Of a stretch of DNA of 64,000 bases, positions 50,236 to 59,960 are shown piece by piece. The stretch lies in assembly GCA_964019655.1 (NCBI GenBank), contig CAXHTR010000005.1, forward strand, positions 1,116,001 to 1,180,000, in the 5' to 3' direction. The position numbers were made by a program, and so were the translations under genes. This stretch comes from Perkinsela sp. pyNocScin1 (taxonomy: Eukaryota > Euglenozoa > Kinetoplastea > Prokinetoplastida > Perkinselidae). Position 1 is the first letter of the stretch. Each line of letters starts with the position of its first letter. The notes beneath the pieces are model-generated. The model was not told the DNA's origin, ran no database searches, and was given only the letters and a program-made list of their open reading frames with translations.

Positions 50236-50877
50236 TCAATATTCAAACCAAAGATGTATCTGCACTCTCTTGGCATCGCTTTCTCTTTCATAGATGACCT
50301 CTGTGAACCCGCGCGTGAGAATTTCGATCTTCAGATTGCTCTCGGGAAGCACACCGATGTGAATCGTTTTCTCCACGTTGTTCTTTTCTTGGATCTGCAG
50401 CAACCGCATAGTCTCCGGAATGTTTTGAACGTTACAAACTCCAGTTATCTTATTACTGATGACCCTGACGGACCGCATGCGCGGCGGTAGTCGACTGAGA
50501 TCTATGGTCCCCGTGAACAGGCAATTCCCGAGAGAAAGCTCTTGAAAGGAATCTGGGAAGGCGGTTGTGTCTATCTCGCCGTACAGACCCTGATCGAAGA
50601 AATTTATGCATGAAACAGCCAGCGGGACCATTTTGAAGTCGATTGAGCCCTTCATCTGAAAAGCCCACGAGCACCACTCGATCCGATGTATATTTCCAGA
50701 TTCTGTACATTCAATGCCTTCCCACGTGCATGCGTTATCCGGGTCACCCTTGAGGTTTTCTCTCGCCTCTAGGGGGTCATCTGGGGTGAAAAAGAGCTCG
50801 ACCATCTGCTGCTGGGTGAGCATCGACGAATCAACGCGGCCGGCGAGGGTGGAGTCAATTGTGAGAAGAATTTGCAT
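50236..50877 (-). CDS. Subfamily D LRR protein, copy 2 of tandem trio (213 aa)
   Basis: MQILLTIDSTLAGRVDSS, helix MLTQQQMVELFFTPDDP, KGDPDNACTWEGIEC, SIDFKMVPLAVSC, GEIDTTAFPDSFQ, GTIDLSRLPPRMR, NVQNIPETMRL, then IHIGVLPESNLKIEI and a C-terminal extension of about six residues beyond its neighbours (RVQIHLWFEY). It shares more of its middle with copy 1 (50996-51619) than with copy 3. Intact. Confidence 0.9.
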   Translation of the reverse strand: MQILLTIDSTLAGRVDSSMLTQQQMVELFFTPDDPLEARENLKGDPDNACTWEGIECTESGNIHRIEWCSWAFQMKGSIDFKMVPLAVSCINFFDQGLYGEIDTTAFPDSFQELSLGNCLFTGTIDLSRLPPRMRSVRVISNKITGVCNVQNIPETMRLLQIQEKNNVEKTIHIGVLPESNLKIEILTRGFTEVIYERESDAKRVQIHLWFEY

Positions 50878-50995
50878 TCAAATGATGTAGAGAAGGAGAA
50901 AAGTGCGAATACGTTAACTCACTGGAGGCGGATCATTGGTTGAAGCCCTATACAACCCTATAATCTCATTGATTTCAATATTTATACCCACGATA

Positions 50996-51619
50996 TTATA
51001 TCTGCACTCTCTTGGCATCGCTTTCTCTTTCACAGATGACCTCTGTGAACCCACACATGAGAAAAAAAAGCTCCAGATTGCTCTCGGGAAGCGCACCGAT
51101 GCGAATCGTTTTCTCCACGATGCTCTTTTCTTGGATCCTCAGCCACTCCAAAGTCTCTGGAATGTTTTGAACGTTACACACTCCCGTTATCTTATTACCC
51201 ATGACTTCGAAGGACGACATGTGCGGCGGCAGTCGACTTAAATCTATGGTCCCCGTGAACAGGCATTGCTGCAGAAAAAGCTCTTGAAAGGAATCTGGGA
51301 AGGCGGTTGTGTCTATCTCGCCGTATAGACCTTGGTCGTACAGATTGATAAACTTTACTGTCATCGGGAACATTTTGAAGTCGATTGAACCCATCAGATC
51401 AACGTCACCCGATTCCCACAGGATCCGATAGATATCACCATCTTCTGTGCACTCGATGCCTTCCCACGTGCAAGCGTCATCCGGATCACCCTTGAGGTCT
51501 TCTCTTGATTTTTCGGGATCGTCTTGGGTGAAAAAGAGATCGACCATCTGCTGCTGGGTGAGCATCGACGAATCAAAGCGGCCGGCGAGTATGAAATCAG
51601 CAGAAAGCAAAAATTGCAT
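50996..51619 (-). CDS. Subfamily D LRR protein, copy 1 of tandem trio (207 aa)
   Basis: I start at ATG 51619 (MQFLLSADFILAGRFDSS), which aligns with the starts of the other two copies. The open frame adds 34 unrelated residues upstream. Helix MLTQQQMVDLFFTQDDP, KGDPDDACTWEGIEC, SIDFKMFPMTVKF, GEIDTTAFPDSFQ, GTIDLSRLPPHMS, NVQNIPETLEW, IRIGALPESNLELFF. Substitutions between copies 1 and 2 gather in the predicted exposed strand positions of the repeats. Intact. Confidence 0.9.
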   Translation of the reverse strand: MQFLLSADFILAGRFDSSMLTQQQMVDLFFTQDDPEKSREDLKGDPDDACTWEGIECTEDGDIYRILWESGDVDLMGSIDFKMFPMTVKFINLYDQGLYGEIDTTAFPDSFQELFLQQCLFTGTIDLSRLPPHMSSFEVMGNKITGVCNVQNIPETLEWLRIQEKSIVEKTIRIGALPESNLELFFLMCGFTEVICERESDAKRVQI

Positions 51620-52206
51620 TGGAATGGTAATGGGAAAGATAAATGCTCTCAGAATTCTTCGGAGGGAACGAATTTGGAGTTTTTCAAATGTATATCGATA
51701 ATTCTTGGTCTCTTCATGCACTTCAACGCAGTCATTGTTCGACGAGCACTACCATCCCTTGAACCTTTGGTTCCCAACAGCTGATAATCGGCATTTATAG
51801 GGACCTGTCTGGAATTTCAAGGGGCGCATTCTGATGTCCACTCGATTCTATCGGGAAGCTATTTCATGACAAAGCTAAAGAACAAGCGCAGAACAAAAGC
51901 CTCGTCGTTCTCATCCGGTTGAATATTGATGAGAGTGCCCTCTCAAATTTCAAGGTCAATGAGAACAGTTTCCATTCTGATGTTCTTCAGGTGAAGTATA
52001 TCTGTGCTCATGGACTTCGAACCAAGTTTCAAAGAAGTTTCAGAAGAGTGAGGGTTGGAAAGAGGTACATGGGTAGGCATAGGTGACATACTGCAAAAAG
52101 TTGGAAATCGGGTGCTACGGGTGGTTTTTGGATGATAAATGTATTTCCGCTAATAGTCTTTCAATATTTTAGAAAGTTTTCATATTCAGTTCAGTTCGAT
52201 TCAATG
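51620..52206. other. Intergenic, nothing definite
   Basis: No family-like frame. Weak internal similarity between 51815-51840 and 51945-51990 is too short to interpret. Confidence 0.4.
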
Positions 52207-53091
52207 TCACTCAGTGCTCGAAAGAAACTTTCTCTCGAATTGGTGCGCAGCGCCAGTCTCATCCACCACAGACGTGATATTCGTGCAGCCCAGTGTAACG
52301 AGCGCTCTCTCGTCACGAAACCGGCTGGGTATCGTTGCTTTCCCAGAAAAACGGTTCGAGTGGGCGGTAAACACGTATAGACTACCTGGCTTCACGAGTG
52401 CTAAGCTGCCTGAGAGCTCGTTCATACAAATTTGAAGCTCCTCAAGGCTCTCTGGGAGATTATCGAGCGAAACACTCCCGCTAAAGCAGTTTCTCGATAC
52501 GTCGAGCGTGTTCATTCCTTCAGGGAGGGCATCGAGACGAAGACTTCCGCTAAAACAGTTTTCGCTGGCATTGAGTGTGTCAAGGCCTGCGGGCAGCGCG
52601 GTTAAATTGCATTCACCTGAAAATTTGTTCTGTGCAATGCTCAATGAGAACAGCGGCTTGGGCAGTTTGGTCATGTCGACAGTCCCGTCAAAATTGTTCG
52701 CAGCGATATCACAGAATTCGAGCCGACTGGGAAGATTCGCTGTGTTCAGTGTCCCTGCGAGCGAGTAGTGTGAACATATACTGAGCCTGTCAACCTTTTC
52801 TGGGAAGTAGTCAAGGCACACTGTACCACCATCAGCACCGAGGAGGCTGACCCCGGTGATGTTTCCCTCTTCGTCGCAAGACATACCAGGCCATTCGCAC
52901 ATGTCGAGGAATGTGCCGTTCATCTGAAAATAAGCGCGAAACGCATCTGAGATGTTTTCGACAAAGAGCTCCATCCGGGCTTGATCACTGAGCATGGACG
53001 GGTCCATCTTACCGAGACCGATGTCGGCACAGAGCAAGGAGACGGGTAGAGTTGGCATTGAAAGGTTTGTAAGTGGTGAAAAGTTACACAT
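52207..53091 (-). CDS. Subfamily A LRR protein (294 aa)
   Basis: Two starts are possible. ATG 53091 (MCNFSPLTNLSMPTLPVSLLCAD) lies 18 bases after CTCTTTCACTCAG. The internal Met (53058) gives a leader of usual length (MPTLPVSLLCADIG), but no AG lies between. Then SMLSDQARMELFVENI, cap MCEWPGMSC, about six LRRs (FPEKVDR, LPSRLEF, LPKPLFS, LPAGLDT, LPEGMNT, LPESLEE) and the tail ITSVVDETGAAHQFE, a textbook form of the C-terminal motif. Intact. Confidence 0.9.
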   Translation of the reverse strand: MCNFSPLTNLSMPTLPVSLLCADIGLGKMDPSMLSDQARMELFVENISDAFRAYFQMNGTFLDMCEWPGMSCDEEGNITGVSLLGADGGTVCLDYFPEKVDRLSICSHYSLAGTLNTANLPSRLEFCDIAANNFDGTVDMTKLPKPLFSLSIAQNKFSGECNLTALPAGLDTLNASENCFSGSLRLDALPEGMNTLDVSRNCFSGSVSLDNLPESLEELQICMNELSGSLALVKPGSLYVFTAHSNRFSGKATIPSRFRDERALVTLGCTNITSVVDETGAAHQFERKFLSSTE

Positions 53092-53412
53092 TTCATATCG
53101 ATGTGGGTGGCTGAGTGAAAGAGAACTTTGGGTGAAGACGATGATTTTCGTGCATGATTCACGTCAAGCGCTTTTTGTCACTCTCATTTGGCGAATGGTG
53201 AGCCCACATGTGCAGATGTCATACCTTTACGTAAACTGAATGGACTACAAACGCAATGCACTGCTCTCAAGCTTCAGCTTATCATTTTGCTTTTCATTTC
53301 AATCGCAAAGCAAATAAGTCACAAACATAAGAATGAGACTATCAGACGAGTGTTCGAGACCAAAGCTATCAATTCAATCGCTTTCCACTTTTCTCGAATA
53401 TAAATTTATTCA

Positions 53413-54243
53413 TCAGCCTATCACCGACATCGCTCGCGCATTTCCATGCTCATCGACCACAGTTGTGACCGGCGGATCATTCTTGAGCAAGCGCACGTCA
53501 CCCTGCACACTCGAGTGTATAAACGCACGTGGTTCAAAGTTGTTGCGATCAGCATGCAGCATCTCAAGCGCCGGAGAAGGGTGCAAAATCGAAAATTTTC
53601 CGCAAAAGTGATTTTCATTTAAAATGAGAACTCTCAGCCCTTTCGGCAGCTTTTCAAAGCTGAGCTCGCCGCTAAACGAGTTTTGGGAGAGATAAACGCA
53701 TTGCATCGATTCCGGCAGCGCGTCCAGCGATATATCGCCGCTAAACGCGTTGTGACTGAGGTCGATGGCCACCATATTCTTCGGCAGGACCGTTAGGTCG
53801 CAGCTGCCCGAAAATCTGCCGTAGACGATGTCGAGGTGCGTCAGGCGCTCTGGGAGCTGACTAAAGTCGATGGTCCCAGACATTTTAGTGTGCTTGAGGT
53901 ATAGGCGTTCCATCGACTCTGGCAGTGTCGCTGTGTCGAGGGTCCCGCGCACTTTGCATAGAAAAATTTCGAACGCTCGTGTCTGCCGAGGGATAAACTC
54001 GAGCGCTATCGTGCCACACAGCGCTGCTTTGAACTCCACCTCGATGACATTTCCATCACTGTCGACGGTGAGCCCCTCCCATTCACGAATATCGAGAAAA
54101 TCAAGATGCGGGCCCTGAAAGCGTGCTTTCGAGAAGCTTTTCGTGCCAGCAATGAGGAGTTCCATCATCGTCTGATCGGATAGTGTCTGTGTATTGACAC
54201 GGCCGGCAGCAGGGTCTGCAGCGGATACGAGTATGGCTTGCAT
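53413..54243 (-). CDS. Subfamily A LRR protein, cysteine-free cap (276 aa)
   Basis: Leader MQAILVSAADPAAGRVN, helix TLSDQTMMELLIAGT, cap equivalent REWEGLTVDSDGN without cysteines, GTIALEFIPRQ, and seven LRRs (LPESMER, LPERLTH, LPKNMVA, LPESMQC, LPKGLRV, PSPALEM). The tail VTTVVDEHGNARAMS carries the C-terminal motif, ending a few residues later. Intact. The cap segment is close to that of the gene at 8760. Confidence 0.91.
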   Translation of the reverse strand: MQAILVSAADPAAGRVNTQTLSDQTMMELLIAGTKSFSKARFQGPHLDFLDIREWEGLTVDSDGNVIEVEFKAALCGTIALEFIPRQTRAFEIFLCKVRGTLDTATLPESMERLYLKHTKMSGTIDFSQLPERLTHLDIVYGRFSGSCDLTVLPKNMVAIDLSHNAFSGDISLDALPESMQCVYLSQNSFSGELSFEKLPKGLRVLILNENHFCGKFSILHPSPALEMLHADRNNFEPRAFIHSSVQGDVRLLKNDPPVTTVVDEHGNARAMSVIG

Positions 54244-54870
54244 AGTGTTTTTAGCGAAATGCAGTGAGAATTTGATGTTTGGGTGTCATTTGTGAAATAT
54301 TCGGACAAAGATTTCGATTACGTTACCTTTGTAAGCCAAATGGAAAGACACTGCGAGCTCTTCGCTCATCGTAGCACTGATGAGAGGATGATGACCTATT
54401 GCAGATGCTGAAGCATATTGCCTTTCTTTCGCACAATATCGACGCATCTCTATAATCGGGCAAAGCAAAACCCAACCCCCTTTATCTTCACCTTGACATG
54501 ACGACGATTTGTATACATGGACGACACACTCTTTGGCTATTTTCGGGTTGCTGACGCATCATGTTTTTCTCTTTGGAACGGAAGAATCTACCCAGACACG
54601 CTTCAATTATGACATACTAATGCGCAATTTGTTAGTAAGCGCTCGCACCCGCAATGCTGCTTTCTGCATGCGAACCGCAGACGTTCAACATGTTTCACGA
54701 GAAAATAGCATAAAAATGACTTTCGAATAAATTTCTAGACACACAGATGCGCTTCTATGCTGTCACGCATCATCTCTCAATTGAAATATATTTTTTGATC
54801 GTGTATCCATTTTGATTTCGTCTTTTTCTTCGCAGTGGTCGTCAGCGTCAAGCGCATCCGCATCATCAGC
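54244..54870. other. Intergenic, nothing definite
   Basis: 630 bases, AT-rich, no family-like frame. A pyrimidine-rich AACCCCCTTTATC near 54474 resembles stretches upstream of 55237 and 45390. Confidence 0.4.
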
Positions 54871-55237
54871 TTATGTGTCCGCAGTCAGAACAGCACTCCA
54901 GTCGTGAGCATTTCCGTCCCCGTCGACCACTGACGAAACACCTTGGAGGTGAAAATACGCCGCCGTTTGAACTGACGTTTTGACATCCCCGAGTACAGCT
55001 ACCGGGCTCATTTCATTGCCCTGTACGTTAATATTGGAAAGATTCTCCGGGAACGCCATGAGACGAAAAGTACCCGAAAAATAGTTGTAGCTGAGGTCTA
55101 GCGATCTCATCCCTTGTGGGATCTTCATCTTCATCCATCCCGCTTATGAGGAGCTCCATCAGTGTCTGGTCAGCGAGCGATTCGCAGCCAAAGCGACCAA
55201 GGGACGAGTCGACAGACATAAGAATAGTGTAGCGCAT
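54871..55237 (-). pseudogene. Subfamily A LRR gene with large internal deletion
   Basis: ATG 55237: MRYTILMSVDSSLGRFGCE, SLADQTLMELLISGMDED, then the frame passes into a stop at 55028. In the next frame the 3' end of a gene begins at once (KIPQGMRSLDLSYNYFSG, FPENLSN, tail VSSVVDGDGNAHDWS, stop at 54871). Cap and most repeats are gone. The junction lies in GATGAAGATGAAGAT, so slippage or recombination at a short repeat joined helix to last repeat out of frame. Confidence 0.82.
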
Positions 55238-55522
55238 TCGAATTTTGAAAAAAAAATCAATTCAAACAGAGAAAATGCGTCTGACAAGAGTATACTAGAA
55301 CAGAGTTTCAGTGATTTTACACAATTTAGAGCTTTTTCCCCTGCCTTATACGAAGGCTTTTTAGATGAGCATGAAAGATTTCAGAAAGGTGCTTTTCCCC
55401 CAAAGAGGGAAATTTCCCCCTTTATAGAAACCTTTACTATACGAATATGACACAAATTCCAAAATCCATCACCAGTGCAGATACCCTATCACTCAGTCTT
55501 TTTCGTTTCACTCATCTATCTA

Positions 55523-56359
55523 TCACTTCATATATCCCAAAAGGCGCAAGTTGACCTTCGCCCGCTGATTCATCATGATTTTTGCTGCTGACCGGTGCAC
55601 ATCTCCATTCTCGTCCACCACACTCGAGATAAAGTTCCAGTTCACATCGACAGTCGGTGCATCACTCTTTGCGTTCTCAACCACTGATATAGCTGCACCG
55701 AGCACCAATGAAGTGAAGGTATTCCTTGAAATATCGCACATGCGCACGCAGGGTGGAAGTTGGACAACGCGCAGCTCCCCATCAAAACAGTTGTTCTTGA
55801 GATCGATTTCCGCAAGGGTCTCTGGCAGGTTTACGAGTGCCACGCTCCCCTGAAAACGGTTTCGTGGGAGGCAGAGCACTCGAAGCTTTCTCGGCAGCGC
55901 GCTGAAGTCACACGTACCGCTACAGTTTGCGCTCAGAAGGTAAAAGGATCGAAGCGCACGCGGCAAAGTGCAAAAGTCGACTGACCCAGCGAAATTTGTG
56001 TTATAGAGCGAAAAATTCAGCAAAGTATCGGGGAGCGCTGCTGTGTCCAGGCTGCCACTCACCGCTGCCTGAACTTCGACGTCCTGAACGCCTCTTGGAA
56101 CGTACTTCAAGTCGAGCGTGCCGCCCATTTTTTTGTGAAAGATGCGGACAGATAAAACATTTTCGGTATTTTCATCGCACTTGACGAAGCCCCAGGTGCT
56201 GACTGCAGTGAAAAGGCCGTTCTTGTCGCGGAACTCTTTTTGGAACGAATCGGGAAGGCCGCCGATGAGAAGCTCCATCATCTGCTGGTCAGGCAGTGCA
56301 GCTGAGTCAAGGCGGCCGAGATCTGTGTCTGTGAGGGTGACAAGCGGAAAATGGGGCAT
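55523..56359 (-). CDS. Subfamily A LRR protein (278 aa)
   Basis: MPHFPLVTLTDTDLGRLDSA, helix LPDQQMMELLIGGL, cap STWGFVKCDENTEN with only the second cysteine, GTLDLKYVPRGVQD, and six LRRs (LPDTLLN, LPRALRS, LPRKLRV, LPETLAE, LPPCVRM). The tail ISSVVDENGDVHRSAAKI carries the C-terminal motif. The leader is weakly hydrophobic and may not be cleaved. Intact. Confidence 0.9.
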   Translation of the reverse strand: MPHFPLVTLTDTDLGRLDSAALPDQQMMELLIGGLPDSFQKEFRDKNGLFTAVSTWGFVKCDENTENVLSVRIFHKKMGGTLDLKYVPRGVQDVEVQAAVSGSLDTAALPDTLLNFSLYNTNFAGSVDFCTLPRALRSFYLLSANCSGTCDFSALPRKLRVLCLPRNRFQGSVALVNLPETLAEIDLKNNCFDGELRVVQLPPCVRMCDISRNTFTSLVLGAAISVVENAKSDAPTVDVNWNFISSVVDENGDVHRSAAKIMMNQRAKVNLRLLGYMK

Positions 56360-56531
56360 GAGAGAAGAAACAAAGACAGGAATAGAAGAAAGTTGGCTAA
56401 GTACACTTTATATCGAGTCATTCGTTTTCAAAATTTGAATTCAATACCCCGAATTCTTATTGTTCGCATCTCACTTTTCGAGAACGTAGCGCAAGCAGCA
56501 GAAATTTTCTTTCACTGCAACGACCACGAAC

Positions 56532-57329
56532 TTACATCCTGTCAAGCACACCCGCAGCTGCTAGTCTTTCCATCGGGGCATATATCTGCTCCGTTCTTCG
56601 CTTCATTTTCGCATAGTGCCGCGAGACTTTGTCCAGGTCTGGCCTCTCCCAGCCGAACGTGACGCGCTTGTCCGCCTCCTCGCCGAGTGTATCAACTTCA
56701 TACGCATGGCTCGCTGCTTTCGTGAAAAGAATGTGAATATTTACAATTCCTTTGGGGAGTGCTGTGCTGTCGTAGAATATTGGCCCAGTCTGCGCCAGCG
56801 GACAGAGAAATAAGAAGCGAAGGCTTTGTGGCAGCTTTGTAAGATTCACTGGCCCACGCATCTGTGCGCCGGAGATCAAAAGCTCTTCGATTTTCCGTGG
56901 CAGTCTGGAAAGCGTCCTCGCACCCAGCCCAGTGCGCATTTCAGTCAGGCATGCGAACACAAGATCTCTCGGAAAGCTTGTTTCGTTCAAATCACCCAGA
57001 ACGGGTACATTGCTTACCCACACGTACTCCAAAGTCTGTGGCAGCCACCGGGTGTCCATTGTGTTCGTCCTCCCCAGGAGCTCTCGCTCGACGATGAGCG
57101 ATCGTATGGCTCCGTGGGCACACTGCACGCCGCGCCAGTTGCAGAAATTCATGCGCACCTTGGCCCTCGCCTTGATGAAGCATGTTGTGCTCAGGTCGAT
57201 AGGCTCACCGTATCGGTCGCGAAAGAGATTGTACACAGAGGTCTTACGAAACGCAATATCTGATAGGTGATTGTGGGAATATTGAGTGTCAGCGCAGGAT
57301 AGAAAGAGAGAAAGGGTGATGAGCTGCAT
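56532..57329 (-). CDS. Subfamily C LRR protein (265 aa)
   Basis: Leader MQLITLSLFLSCADTQYSH, one of the most typical signal-peptide-like starts here, then a helix (SDIAFRKTSVYNLFRDRYG), an insert, the cap FCNWRGVQC, LRR-like units (LPQTLEY, FPRDLVF, LPRKIEE, LPQSLRF, LPKGIVN) and the tail EEADKRVTFGWERPDLD (variant VDxRV ending) with a basic C-terminal helix (HYAKMKRRTEQIY). Intact. Confidence 0.89.
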   Translation of the reverse strand: MQLITLSLFLSCADTQYSHNHLSDIAFRKTSVYNLFRDRYGEPIDLSTTCFIKARAKVRMNFCNWRGVQCAHGAIRSLIVERELLGRTNTMDTRWLPQTLEYVWVSNVPVLGDLNETSFPRDLVFACLTEMRTGLGARTLSRLPRKIEELLISGAQMRGPVNLTKLPQSLRFLFLCPLAQTGPIFYDSTALPKGIVNIHILFTKAASHAYEVDTLGEEADKRVTFGWERPDLDKVSRHYAKMKRRTEQIYAPMERLAAAGVLDRM

Positions 57330-57815
57330 TTATGACGAAGAAATGATATGAAACAGTGAAAAGGTACCAGAGGTAGAAAGCATTGACCTGGACAGTAACT
57401 TGGCAGCTAATTCATTCTCATAGGCAGCTGCCAAGATAAATCCTTTGCTGCCAAGAAGAGTCGTTTGCTGCTAAGATAAATCCTTTGCTGCCAAGAAGAG
57501 TCTTTTGCTGCTAAGATAAATTTTTGGCCAGTATGTCCTGCCTTTCGGCTTCTAACTCACCACCCGGAACACATCGATATCTACAATTCATTTAGTTTTG
57601 AGAGGTGTAGTGACTTTTGCTGTCGTTCTATGCAGATGTGGTACATTCCTGACCGACATGTTGAGCTTGTACTTTTTTATAAAAAATCAAAAGGAAAGTA
57701 CTATAAAGCCCTCAATGTACATTCTGTATCCGCTATAGCTTTTACCTACTTTGATATACTTGAATCTGATACTTTGCATTTCTTTCTTTTTGGCTTGTTT
57801 TGTTTATTGATCGCC
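57330..57815. other. Spacer with 40-bp tandem repeat
   Basis: No gene-like frame apart from a chance plus-strand one from 57630 that overlaps the next gene. The tandem repeat lies at 57428-57527. Confidence 0.5.
57428..57527. repeat. 40-bp tandem repeat, 2.5 copies
   Basis: Units start CTGCYAAGATAAATCCTTTG and continue CTGCCAAGAAGAGTCKTTTG: 57428-57467, 57468-57507 and a partial third to 57527. Each unit is itself two related 20-base halves beginning CTGCYAAGA. Confidence 0.8.
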
Positions 57816-58631
57816 TCAATCTATCACCTGCCCATTCTCATCGATTATCTCAGAAATGGCATTCGTGGTGATGTCAACCCGCCCGCGCACTGCGCTGTGT
57901 ATGACTGCATTGCCCGTAAAAGCGTTGGCTCGCGCGTCGATGTCCTCCAGCCCCGCTGGAAACTGCAGGAGGTGAAAGCTTCCCGAAAGTTCGTTGTCCT
58001 GCATCCAGAGCTGCACCATTGTGCCTGGCAGATGATCGAGCACAATTTCGCCCGAAAACTCATTTGCGTAAACAAAAAGCCTTTCTAAAGTGCCCGGGAG
58101 CTTTTCTAGGTGAACAGACCCTGAAAAATCGTTGTTTTCGAGGAAGAGAGCCTTCATGTTGGGTGGAAGGCTGCGCAAGTCGGCGCTTCCTGAAAAATTA
58201 TTCACGGAGATATCAAGATGCTGCATGACTGCGGGGAGCTGCGTAAAATCCACATCCCCTGAAAATTTGTTCTGTGCGATGCCCAGGGACTCAAGCGTGT
58301 CAGGGAGGCCCTCTGTGTCTACAGTGCCTTGCAGCGAGTTGAATTCAGCATAGAATTCCTTCATTTGCTGAGGGAGATATTCGATGTGCAGTGTTCCGTG
58401 CAGGCCTTGGTGATTTAGGTTGAGAAAGTAAATTTTGTCATCCTGGTCCAATTTGTTGTATCTCCACTGTTTGTGATCCTTGAAAGCCCCTTGCGAATCT
58501 TTGAACGACGCCTGTGATTCTTGCGTGAAGTCACCGATGAGGAGCTCCATGCGCTGCTGGTCAGTGAGAAGGCTTTTGTCGAAGCGGCCCAGTGAGTAGT
58601 CGGCTGTGATTAAGTGGGAAAAGAGATGCAT
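57816..58631 (-). CDS. Subfamily A LRR protein, cysteine-free cap (271 aa)
   Basis: MHLFSHLITADYSLGRFD, helix LLTDQQRMELLIGDF, cap equivalent KQWRYNKLDQDDK without cysteines and without the G-V pair, GTLHIEYLPQQ, and seven regular LRRs (LPDTLES, LPAVMQH, LPPNMKA, LPGTLER, LPGTMVQ, FPAGLED). The tail ISEIIDENGQVID ends inside the C-terminal motif. CTTTTCATCTTCAG ends ten bases before the ATG, supporting the start. Intact. Confidence 0.91.
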   Translation of the reverse strand: MHLFSHLITADYSLGRFDKSLLTDQQRMELLIGDFTQESQASFKDSQGAFKDHKQWRYNKLDQDDKIYFLNLNHQGLHGTLHIEYLPQQMKEFYAEFNSLQGTVDTEGLPDTLESLGIAQNKFSGDVDFTQLPAVMQHLDISVNNFSGSADLRSLPPNMKALFLENNDFSGSVHLEKLPGTLERLFVYANEFSGEIVLDHLPGTMVQLWMQDNELSGSFHLLQFPAGLEDIDARANAFTGNAVIHSAVRGRVDITTNAISEIIDENGQVID

Positions 58632-58641
58632 CGGATACGTA

Positions 58642-58658
58642 CTGAAGATGAAAAGAAG
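58642..58658 (-). promoter_or_regulatory. Candidate splice-acceptor before 58631
   Basis: On the minus strand CTTCTTTTCATCTTCAG precedes TACGTATCCG and the ATG at 58631. Confidence 0.45.
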
Positions 58659-59007
58659 ATATTGTGAAGTACAAGATAAAGAGGAGACATTCGATTAGGA
58701 ATTGTGAGAGGTTTCTCAAAAACTGAGAACAACGGCAAGCGCATAAAACAGGGATAATTCTGTGAACTAGGTTTTTTGATGACCTGAATCCAACGTCAAA
58801 TATTGTTAAGACGCTGATTTCCTCTTCGAAAATTAGTATCAACTTTCCATTCCCGTGGTCCAGGGCCTCAGCGAGTAGTCATACAATGATAAAATAAGAT
58901 GGTGGCTAAGAAAAATGCTGAACGTTACTCGTCACTGGGGTGCATCTTTACAATTCATTCGGTCTCTTTCATCATTTTCTATTATTGATCTGTGCACTCA
59001 TGGGCCG

Positions 59008-59841
59008 TCATTTATACCTCAGCCCCTTCAAACACCCCTCGACTGGGGCACCCACGTCGTCAAAAAGCTTCTTTTCAAGCACAAAAGGCAGAGAGAGATG
59101 ATTGTACACGTATTTCCCATCAATTATCGCCTTGCTTGTGTCAAACTTTGGGTTCGACTGCAGCTCGACCCAAGTCAGCGTTTTGGGGATGTTCCGAAGT
59201 TCAATTTTCCCGCTCAGCTGGTTGTTCGCAAGGCTGAGTCCGATGAGCTTTGGCGGCAGTGCGCTGAGGTTGACAGACCCCGAAAATCGATTCCCAGAGG
59301 CCTCCAGCTGCTCGACGAGTGTTGGCAGCGACTCGAGCGCCAAACTCCCCTCAAAATTGTTCCCGAGGATAAGCACTGATTTGATCTCCTGCGGTAGCCC
59401 CTCGATTGCAAATGTCCCCTGAAAATTGTTGAACGGGATTCGCAGGATTTCCAGCACCGCTGGTAGACGCTCAGTCTCAAGTGTGCCATCAATGCCCATG
59501 TGGGCAACTTCCAGCGTGCGGACGGTCGGTGGCACGTACCGCAGCTCCATGAGCCCATCCTCACAGAAGCATCCATCTTTAATTGAACGGTTAGGATCTC
59601 CAAGAAGTGTGTAGTCCACTGCATTTGTGTCCAAATGGATCCCAACGACATTTCCAGTTTCATCCATTTTCAGCACTGACCAATCGCTGATATCAAGAAA
59701 ATTTCCGTCAGCATCCTTCGCGATGCCCACGTCCTCGAGGTCAGCGACGAGGAGCTCGATGAGTGACTGCTGGGAGAGGGATTGCGTGTCAAAGCGGCCA
59801 AGAGAATCGTCTGATGTGATAAAGAGTTTGCAGAGGTACAT
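59008..59841 (-). CDS. Subfamily A LRR protein with cap insertion (277 aa)
   Basis: Start at ATG 59841 (MYLCKLFITSDDSLGRFD), after TTATAAATTTTAG about 11 bases upstream. The frame reaches 59982 but would overlap the next gene. Helix SLSQQSLIELLVADL, cap equivalent SDWSVLKMDETGN without cysteines, then an insert of about 20 residues with CFCEDG before the first repeat (YVPPTVRT). Six LRRs (LPAVLEI, LPQEIKS, LPTLVEQ, LPPKLIG, IPKTLTW). The C-terminus is a helix plus VGAPVEGCLKGLRYK, unlike other members. Intact. Confidence 0.89.
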   Translation of the reverse strand: MYLCKLFITSDDSLGRFDTQSLSQQSLIELLVADLEDVGIAKDADGNFLDISDWSVLKMDETGNVVGIHLDTNAVDYTLLGDPNRSIKDGCFCEDGLMELRYVPPTVRTLEVAHMGIDGTLETERLPAVLEILRIPFNNFQGTFAIEGLPQEIKSVLILGNNFEGSLALESLPTLVEQLEASGNRFSGSVNLSALPPKLIGLSLANNQLSGKIELRNIPKTLTWVELQSNPKFDTSKAIIDGKYVYNHLSLPFVLEKKLFDDVGAPVEGCLKGLRYK

Positions 59842-59960
59842 AGGTGAGTATTGGCTAAAATTTATAAATGAGGTAGATGAGAACGGTTTTTCACGCTGAG
59901 AGACTTTTCTATAACGCTCTGTATATGACAAACACATGACACATGACCCTATGTTGGGGT

